The notes under the pieces: model-generated
The model's database searches: none
Told to the model about the DNA's origin: nothing
Seen by the model: the letters and a program-made list of their open reading frames with translations, nothing else
Assembly (NCBI RefSeq): GCF_001612945.1
Contig: NZ_BDBK01000012.1
Coordinates: 434,001-498,000 of the forward strand
Reading direction: 5' to 3'
DNA: 64,000 bases
DNA from: Nocardia inohanensis NBRC 100128
GTDB lineage: Bacteria > Actinomycetota > Actinomycetes > Mycobacteriales > Mycobacteriaceae
Position numbers and translations under genes: made by a program
Part shown: positions 59,801-64,000 of the stretch, one piece after another
Layout of the letters: every line of letters begins with the position of its first letter
Numbering within the stretch: position 1 is the first letter of the stretch

Positions 59801-60033
59801 CCACCCTCGACCAACCGCCATAGATCCTCCGGCGACTCGACACCCCCGGGATACCGGCAAGCCATCCCCACAATCGCGATCGGCTCCCGCAAAGCCGCAT
59901 CCAGCTGCCGATTGCGCGCCCGCAACCGATTGGTTTCCTTCAGCGAGGCCCGCAACGCAGCAGCAAGTTTCGCCGTACCCTCAGGCGTCGCGCCATCGGC
60001 TGCCTTAGCGGTCGGCTCGTCGAAGTTCGTCAT
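53860..60033 (-). CDS. Modular type I PKS D: terminal module KS-AT-DH-KR-ACP-TE
   Basis: 2,057 residues from an ATG with GAGGA 11 nt upstream. A coiled-coil docking helix (about 20-48) with LKETNRLRARNRQL differs from those of PKS B and C. KS about 50-470 (Cys208), AT 565-865 (Ser657, GHSIGE and HAFH, malonyl type), DH 920-1215 (His963, HPALFDAAMH), KR about 1408-1590 (TGGTGGLG; Tyr retained; LDD replaced by A-D-H; SS by AS), ACP 1680-1755 (Ser1717), TE 1830-2057 (Ser1911 in GYSSGG, His2034 in NHFAML). It adds the last extender and releases the chain by hydrolysis or cyclisation. It lies about 25 kb from PKS A-C and on the same strand, with its own upstream region. Confidence 0.95.
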   Translation of the reverse strand: MTNFDEPTAKAADGATPEGTAKLAAALRASLKETNRLRARNRQLDAALREPIAIVGMACRYPGGVESPEDLWRLVEGGVDATTELPANRGWDIERIYDPTGELPGRSHTRSGGFLHTAGDFDPTFFGISPNEAAGMDPQQFLLLETSWEAFERAAIDPGTLRGSATGVWVGMMYHDYPANANAGSLASGRLSYTFGLQGPSVTVDTACSSSLVAMHSAAAALRSGECELALAGGVTVMAGPDTLVEFSRQRGLAIDGRCKSFSDSADGVGWAEGAGVLVLERLSDAQRNGHRILAVMTGSAVNSDGASNGLTAPNGPAQRRVIEQALASAGISAADVDAVEGHGTGTTLGDPIEAQALLGTYGRDRAPERPLWLGSLKSNIGHAQAAAGVGGVIKMVMAMRHGTLPRTLHVDRPSTKVDWSAGEVRLLTEPVPWQRLDRPRRAGVSSFGISGTNAHVILEEAPVLEPAPAAVTNPAEPVGAVMPWVLSAATARALGDQAVRLRSYIRENDSNAYDVGYSLAATRSRLGHRAVILGADRDELLSGIEALGRGDALPGVVTGRAVSGSTAFVFSGQGAQWAGMAERLRTHPVFAATFDQVVAELNPLLGQPISLDEALAATDSINQTVFAQAGLFAFEVALYRVLEAWGLRPDLVAGHSIGEIAAAHIAGVLSLSDACTLVAARGRLMQALPTGGAMLAVGAPESAVAPLLTDGVSIAAVNSPTSVVVSGIAAEVDALAEVFAGKSWRTSRLRVSHAFHSGLMDPMSADFAAVVEGLSFARPTIPLVSTVTGTRVTDEMSDPAYWVRQVRATVRFADAVTTMAEAGVARFAEIGPDAVLTPMVLGTVDAEGTVAVAVARREEATTATVTAAVAKLFVSGAEVDWAAFYPGAQPIDLPTYAFQRERFWLDAKQYLSTTWLATGADAAGLEPVSHPLLGAIVPQPDSGGVSFVGRWTLDSVGWLADHSVLGTALLPGTGFVELATHVGGLLGHGRVDELILHAPLTLPAREGVSVQVVVGAANDSGRRRITVHSRQPDAVAWTLHAQGDLGGEHVQPDFDLATWPPADAEAIDVADAYTEMLDAGYGYGPNFQGMRAMWRRGEDGADGHELFAEVALPDPAAAEGYGLHPALFDAAMHALIVDQLRNGGLDAPALPFSWRGVALHAAGASAIRVRIQVQDSRFTLWLADSTGKPVLSVDSLDTRQVSADRLRVDRVADALFTVDWIAATVASSAAPAHTAVIGAPSSGEVRGYPDLSSLVAELDAAAEAVVPGLVLLHSADTGDPSSHAAREALHGLLATIQQWLGDPRFAESRLVILTRDAVCATEWEQVRPAQAPIWGLVRAAQAEHPNRLQLLDLEGTADHDPAAVATAAAALASEPEGALRGTNLFVPRLVSHQVTEANREPVEPLDTGTVLITGGTGGLGALFARHLVTEYGARRLVLTSRRGPQAPGVDELCAQLTELGAQVTVAACDVSDRAALQALLDEIEPEHPLTGVVHAAGIADHGLIETMTSDRIDAVFAPKADAAWHLHELTSDQPLSLFVLVASAGGLVLAAGQANYAAANVYLDALATYRRAAGWTATSIDYGLWERSSGLGTELSEEDFERMRRQGFPALSEADGLALFDAAVTSGVAQLAALPLDRAVLRTRAEHAPALVRGLVPASAPRDTPSPLLELVGLPSEQRLPLLVEFVRKQAAATLGYADVDLIEVDNVFGEMGFDSLTAVEFRNALRDATGVQLPGTLVFDYPTPQILAKQLDEKLAEGASALANAVDAAAERDRNEGVADDSLYGMFRTAVGREQYSVAFLLLHLAAQLREQFTANDKLDVEPELIRLTEGAGSPRIICIAPPMAAGGVRQYARVANKLRTARDVVGLAPMGSHAGQPLPTDYAAATKALLQPILDAAEGKPFILFGYSSGGVLAYSVAERLEALGGPTPAGVVLVDSYRVAEGDASEWILKPVAENMVTNEAAFDRFDPARLTAMGQYIQVLRGIVPGKIAAPTLFLQCAQRIPGVPQDFMEWQAQPWDESHRVVQVDANHFAMLHEGSDQVAAAVDDWLEGLE

Positions 60034-60596
60034 ATCGCTATCAGTCCTCGGAGTTGTAAGCCAGATTGATCAAGACGTAGAAATCGAGTCCCCAACCGGA
60101 AACCCGAATCCCCCCGAGAAGTAATGTGCGGAACCGTATCCCCGCGAGCTAACTACGATGTAACCCCATTTGGATTCGCGCGCAACGCCATCCAGGCCCA
60201 CTCAGGCGCATCCCGTCGATACCCGCTGCACCCCAAGGCGAACGGCAACCTCGACCAGCCGATCAACACCTGCACCCTAACCCTGCCTTGCCGCGCCCGA
60301 CCTCCCCGTCGGACCACCCATCGAGCCCACGCTGGACCATAACCGGAATCCACTACCAGCCGGTAGCTTACCCGCAACAAGACATGGACGCTCGGCTAGT
60401 TCTGTGCCCTATCACAACCCACCTCACCATTGATCCCCGCCAGCCCATCCCCTATGGTGTCGCCCCGGCGGCCGTTGCCGCCCAAGACAATTGACCCAGT
60501 CAGTCGGCCACCCACATCGGTACATGAAGGTCCGTCGAATCCCCACCCCTTCCCGCACGGCCTGGCCGATCTGCCCTCACACTGCCCTGAGATCTG
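60034..60596. other. Intergenic region upstream of PKS D
   Basis: 563 bp between the start of PKS D and the stop of the lipase, both on the minus strand. It must hold the PKS D promoter. On the minus strand a weak pair, TTACAT and GATACG 17 nt apart, lies near 60165-60137, but the -10 is poor. Small open frames in it lack ribosome sites. No repeat or RNA gene was seen. Confidence 0.3.
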
Positions 60597-61406
60597 TCAG
60601 GAAGTGAGGTGATCCACCACCCAGTCGGCGACCAGTGAATGCTGCGGCAGGGTCGCATGGTCGAAGTGTTCTCCCGGCCAGAGGTTTTCAGCCAGGTCGT
60701 TGGAGGCCGACGGCTCCTCGACGAACGAGGCGGCGCCGCCGGGACTGACGATGGGGTCGTTGGCGAGGGCCAGGATGGCGTACCGCACGCCGGGCGCCGT
60801 AATCGGTTGCCTGCTCAGCTCGCCGATGAATTCCGAACTGGTTTCGAGGTCGGCGCAGGCCGGGCAGACCAGTTCACGCAGCGCGGCGTCGGTGACCGGA
60901 CGGATCGCGGCGCGCGTCGCGAAATCGACGAGCCCGCTGAGTGTGGTCCCGTGCGTCGGCGGGGCCAAAAGCACGACGGTGTGCACGGCCGGGCCACCGA
61001 GCCGCCGTGACAGGGCCAGCGCCAGCGCCCCACCCTCCGAGTGCCCGACAAGATCGACCTGTGCGGCGCCGGTGCGCTGCCGGACCTGCTCGGTGAACGC
61101 GGAGACTTCGTCCAGGGACTGCGCCATGGGCGCGAATCCGTTGAGCTGGTTGAAGGTTCGAGGGTCCTTTCCGTACTCCGTAGCGAATACACACACTCCG
61201 CGATCGGTCAGTTTCGCCGCGACTTCGTGCCAGGCCGACAGGCCGTCGGCGATACCGTGCAGCAGCACGACCGGCCGGGGGTGGGCAGGCGAAGGCAGGC
61301 AGTCCCAGTCGTTGAGGATCGGACCCGTCGGGCTCGCAGCCGCCGGGATCGGCGACGCCAGGGCGAACAGGGCCGGCAGCAGCGCGAGGAGACGGGCGGG
61401 TCGCAC
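60597..61406 (-). CDS. Secreted lipase/esterase, alpha/beta hydrolase fold
   Basis: 269 residues from a GTG with AAGGGA 5 nt upstream; the frame upstream is open but without signal. A signal peptide covers about 1-24 (LLPALFALASPIPAAAS). The oxyanion HG motif is VVLLHGIADG and the nucleophile is Ser123 in GHSEGG. A pair of cysteines occurs in LVCPACADL. It resembles class 2 lipases and mycobacterial-type secreted esterases. It may hydrolyse host or envelope lipids. It is followed 77 bp upstream by another secreted enzyme gene on the same strand. Confidence 0.85.
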   Translation of the reverse strand: MRPARLLALLPALFALASPIPAAASPTGPILNDWDCLPSPAHPRPVVLLHGIADGLSAWHEVAAKLTDRGVCVFATEYGKDPRTFNQLNGFAPMAQSLDEVSAFTEQVRQRTGAAQVDLVGHSEGGALALALSRRLGGPAVHTVVLLAPPTHGTTLSGLVDFATRAAIRPVTDAALRELVCPACADLETSSEFIGELSRQPITAPGVRYAILALANDPIVSPGGAASFVEEPSASNDLAENLWPGEHFDHATLPQHSLVADWVVDHLTS

Positions 61407-61483
61407 GGGAATCCCTTCAGCTTCAAGGATGTTCGTAACGCATCCAGAGGTGCGGAGATGGTGTGGCGGAGTTCGAAACGGGG

Positions 61484-62812
61484 TCAACGTTTCGTGTAGA
61501 TGAATCCGACCTTGTCGATTTCGTCGCCGGAACGTCCGTGCAGCCCGGTGATCTGCCAGCCGTCCGGCGCGGTGTAGGTCACGCAGTCTCCGGTGGCCGA
61601 TCCGGCGCTGAGAGTGCGCCCGGTACTGGTGGTGAACTTCGCGGAGAACACCCGGGTGTGGCCGTCTTTGACGCCCCGGCACAATCCGGCCGAGGCGAGG
61701 TATTCACCGGCGGAGAGCGACAGCGAAGTCTCGGTGCCACCGGTGCCGCCGTGGGTCAGGGTGGCGCCGGTGTCGAGTGCTAAGGAGATCTGATCGAGTC
61801 GCGAGCCCCCGCGCAAGACCACGCGGGTCGGATGGGCGGTGGGCGGGACGCGGTCGATGTCGTTGAAGTAGTCGCCGTGCGGTCCGCCGAACTGCTCACT
61901 GAAGCGATAGCCGGGATTGCGCGACCAGGCGAAGGACACGTGGATCGGATCGTGGTCGGACAGCATCGTGCCGTTGGCATCCAGGAAGGCCGCGTGCTCG
62001 TTGTGGTACGCGGTCGCGTGCAGGTTCACCAGCGTGCTGCCGCGGTAGAGGATCTTGTCGACCACCTCGCAGGAATCGGTGATCGCGGCGGGGTCGCACA
62101 GCAGAGCGGGGCTGCCCGCGGCGGGCGCCGACCCGCCCCGCGCGAGTTCCACCCAAGCGTCGGTGAAACCGTTGTCGGCGGCGAACCGGGCGATGGTATC
62201 GCCGGTTCGGGTGTAGCGAGTGTTGGTGTCGCCCATGACGATGACCGCATTGCCCGCGGAGTGGGTGGCGATGAATGCCGACAACTGCGTGAGATTCGCC
62301 GCCCGGCCCCGTATATCACCGGCCTCGTCGCCCGCATCGGTGTGCAGGTTGTACAGATCCAGGTACACACCATCGGCCAGCCGGTGCCGGGCGAAGGTGA
62401 AGCCCTTGGGCGTCAGGCAGTCTCCGGAACCGATGCTGCAATCGTCCCATTTGACGCGCTGGAAATCATCGGTGTCGTAGGGCAGCCGCGCCACCGTGTT
62501 GAGTCCGCTGCCGAACGGCACGCCGCCACTGGTGGGCGTCCGGTACGGGTGGCTGTCACCGGTGTAGAGGGCAGCGTGATAGTTGAAGTCCTCTTCGACA
62601 TGCACGACGTCGTAGTCCCCGATGCGCCGCCCGATCTCGGTGGTGGCGGCTTCGCGCGGAGTGGTTGCGCTGGAAAGGATTTCGGGGAGACCCGCGATGT
62701 TGTAGGCCAGCACCTCCAGCGCACCGGCGTCGTCGGCGCGGGCGCCCGGCGCACTGGCGATCAACGCCCCGCAGGCCACCACCGCCACCACCGCGGCAAC
62801 CAATCGACCCAT
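61484..62812 (-). CDS. Secreted endonuclease/exonuclease/phosphatase-fold enzyme with jacalin-like tail
   Basis: 442 residues; the ATG has GGAGG 5 nt upstream. A signal peptide ends near APGARA (residue 26). The catalytic domain (about 33-310) has the DNase I-like layout: VLAYNIAGLP, the metal-binding Glu in HVEEDFNYH, MGDTNTRYT and SDHDPIHVSF. This fits bacterial sphingomyelinase/phospholipase-like members. The C-terminal 130 residues resemble a jacalin-type lectin domain (VVLRGGSRLDQISLAL and HGRSGDEIDKVGFIY), which may bind glycans at the target surface. Cysteine pairs fit an extracellular protein. The exact substrate (lipid phosphodiester or nucleic acid) is not set by sequence. Confidence 0.85.
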   Translation of the reverse strand: MGRLVAAVVAVVACGALIASAPGARADDAGALEVLAYNIAGLPEILSSATTPREAATTEIGRRIGDYDVVHVEEDFNYHAALYTGDSHPYRTPTSGGVPFGSGLNTVARLPYDTDDFQRVKWDDCSIGSGDCLTPKGFTFARHRLADGVYLDLYNLHTDAGDEAGDIRGRAANLTQLSAFIATHSAGNAVIVMGDTNTRYTRTGDTIARFAADNGFTDAWVELARGGSAPAAGSPALLCDPAAITDSCEVVDKILYRGSTLVNLHATAYHNEHAAFLDANGTMLSDHDPIHVSFAWSRNPGYRFSEQFGGPHGDYFNDIDRVPPTAHPTRVVLRGGSRLDQISLALDTGATLTHGGTGGTETSLSLSAGEYLASAGLCRGVKDGHTRVFSAKFTTSTGRTLSAGSATGDCVTYTAPDGWQITGLHGRSGDEIDKVGFIYTKR

Positions 62813-62944
62813 CGTGGCCTCCTCAACGTCCGAAGGATGTGCGCCACAGGCTAAAGACGACCCGAAACAGCAAATGGACGAATGACCAGTTTGTGCCGGA
62901 GGTCACACACACTGACCGAAGCCTGCTTGATGGGAAAATGAGAA

Positions 62945-62974
62945 AACCCTCTCCGACCTAGGTCAGAAAGGGTT
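62945..62974 (-). terminator. Rho-independent terminator downstream of tRNA-Pro
   Basis: On the minus strand AACCCTTTCTGACC pairs with GGTCGGAGAGGGTT in a 14-bp stem (two G-U pairs), with a tight TA loop and a T-rich tail (TTTTCTCATTTT). It lies about 10 nt beyond the tRNA 3' end and is a strong intrinsic terminator. Confidence 0.85.
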
Positions 62975-62983
62975 TCACAACTG

Positions 62984-63057
<74 letters not shown>

Positions 63058-63147
63058 TTGCACTGGGCTCTCGCTTTGTGCTCGATGAGATTACCCCAGG
63101 ACCCCCCTGGATCTCCAAATCGGCTGGTTAACGGGCGTGTGGGGCGG

Positions 63148-64000
63148 TTAGCCGTGGACTCGGGTGCCGGCTACGAAGGTTTGGAGAACGGTGATTTCGG
63201 AGAGGGTGAGTGGGGGGATGGTGAATGGGTCTTGGTCCAGGACAACGAGATCGGCCAGGGCGCCGGGGCGGAGGGTGCCGGTGTTGTGGTGGCGGTTCAC
63301 GTGGGCTGAGCCGGCTGTGTAGGCGGAGAGGGCGGTCATCAGGTCCAGGCGTTGGGCGGGGAGTAGGGGTGGGTTGGTGGTGCCGGGGTGGATTCGGTTG
63401 ACGGCTACGTGGATGCCGGCGAGGGGGTTGGGGTCGCTGACCGGCCAGTCGCTGCCGCAGGAGAGGGTGGCGCCTGCTTGGAGGAGGTCGGCGAAGAGGT
63501 ATTGGCGGGTGGCCAGGTTGCCGCCGAGGAAGGGGAGGGTGAGGTCGTCCAGTTGGGGTTCGTGGGCTGCCCAGAGGGGTTGGAGGTTGGCGATGGCGCC
63601 CAGGCGGTGGAAGCGGGGGATATCGGAGGGGTGCATTACTTGGAGGTGGGCCAGGTGGTGGCGGTTGCCTCGGGGGCCGTTGGTGCGGAGGGCGACTTCT
63701 ATGGCGTCCAGGGATTCTCGGACTGCTCGGTCGCCCAGGGCGTGGAAGTGGACTTGGAAGTCGTGGGCGTCGAGTTCGGTGACGTAGGCGCACAGGGCTG
63801 CTGGGTCGATGAAGCTGAGGCCGGTGTTGGTGGTGCAGCAGCCGTGGGCGTCCTTATAGGGGGCTGTCATGGCGGCGGTGTAGTTCTCGGCGATGCCGTC
63901 CTGCATGATTTTCACGGTGTCGAGGCGGAAGCGGTTCGTGGTGAACTGCTTGCGGCGCAGGAGCATTGCGGGGATTTGGTCGATGCCATGGTCTCGGTCC
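63148..64000 (-). CDS. Amidohydrolase 3 family (YtcJ-like) enzyme, C-terminal part, cut by window edge
   Basis: 284 residues are visible and the frame continues past the right edge, so the N-terminus (including the HxH metal motif) is missing. The visible part reads as the later half of a metal-dependent amidohydrolase: HFHALGDRAVRESLDAI, HLQVMHPSDIPRF, the metal-ligand region CGSDWPVSDPNPLAGI and LRPGALADLVVLDQDPF at the C-terminal sandwich. Members act on small amides, formamides or related bonds; many have no known substrate. It has no obvious link to the PKS genes. Confidence 0.88.
   Translation of the reverse strand, partial: DRDHGIDQIPAMLLRRKQFTTNRFRLDTVKIMQDGIAENYTAAMTAPYKDAHGCCTTNTGLSFIDPAALCAYVTELDAHDFQVHFHALGDRAVRESLDAIEVALRTNGPRGNRHHLAHLQVMHPSDIPRFHRLGAIANLQPLWAAHEPQLDDLTLPFLGGNLATRQYLFADLLQAGATLSCGSDWPVSDPNPLAGIHVAVNRIHPGTTNPPLLPAQRLDLMTALSAYTAGSAHVNRHHNTGTLRPGALADLVVLDQDPFTIPPLTLSEITVLQTFVAGTRVHG

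Overview
The window comes from a high-GC actinobacterium. The codon use, the signal peptides, the mix of large type I polyketide synthases (PKS) with secreted hydrolases, and the GTG/TTG starts fit Nocardia or a close relative. That genus call is an inference and no single marker proves it.

Region 1 (1-28.5 kb, all on the minus strand) is the main part of a modular type I PKS operon. Read in transcription order it has three genes. PKS A carries a loading AT-ACP, module 1 (KS-AT-DH-KR-ACP) and module 2 (KS-AT-DH-ER-KR-ACP). PKS B carries modules 3 and 4, each KS-AT-DH-KR-ACP. PKS C starts with KS-AT-DH-KR and runs off the left edge. All extender ATs have malonyl-type motifs (GHSIGE, HAFH). The loading AT has GHSHGE and YASH. 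A good promoter (TTGACA-N18-TACTGT) with an inverted repeat over its -35 lies about 290 bp upstream.

Region 2 (29-35.6 kb) holds two secreted GH1-type glycosidases. They flank a second-copy-like secY, a LuxR-type response regulator with an unusual N-terminal signal-like segment, and a lipoprotein. Region 3 (35.6-39.2 kb) is a four-gene OpuC/ProVWX-type ABC importer for quaternary amines or similar solutes, with overlapping genes. Region 4 (39.2-46.8 kb) is a seven-gene catabolic operon (quinone reductase, TauD-like dioxygenase, beta-keto acid cleavage enzyme, MFS transporter, hydrolase, 3-oxoacid CoA-transferase A and B). It is divergent from an AraC-type regulator, and a tandem direct repeat lies in the shared promoter region. 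Region 5 (46.8-49.9 kb) has an OsmC protein, a secreted S1 protease and a membrane acyltransferase.

Region 6 (50.2-60.0 kb) returns to secondary metabolism: two cytochrome P450s and a PPM-family methyltransferase on the plus strand, convergent with PKS D, a single KS-AT-DH-KR-ACP-TE terminal module. A strong hairpin separates them. Whether PKS D finishes the chain begun by PKS A-C or belongs to another pathway cannot be settled here. Region 7 (60.6-64 kb) holds a secreted lipase-like hydrolase, a secreted endonuclease/phosphatase-fold enzyme with a jacalin-like tail, tRNA-Pro(GGG) with its terminator, and a truncated amidohydrolase.

No CRISPR array, insertion sequence, integrase or rRNA gene was seen.
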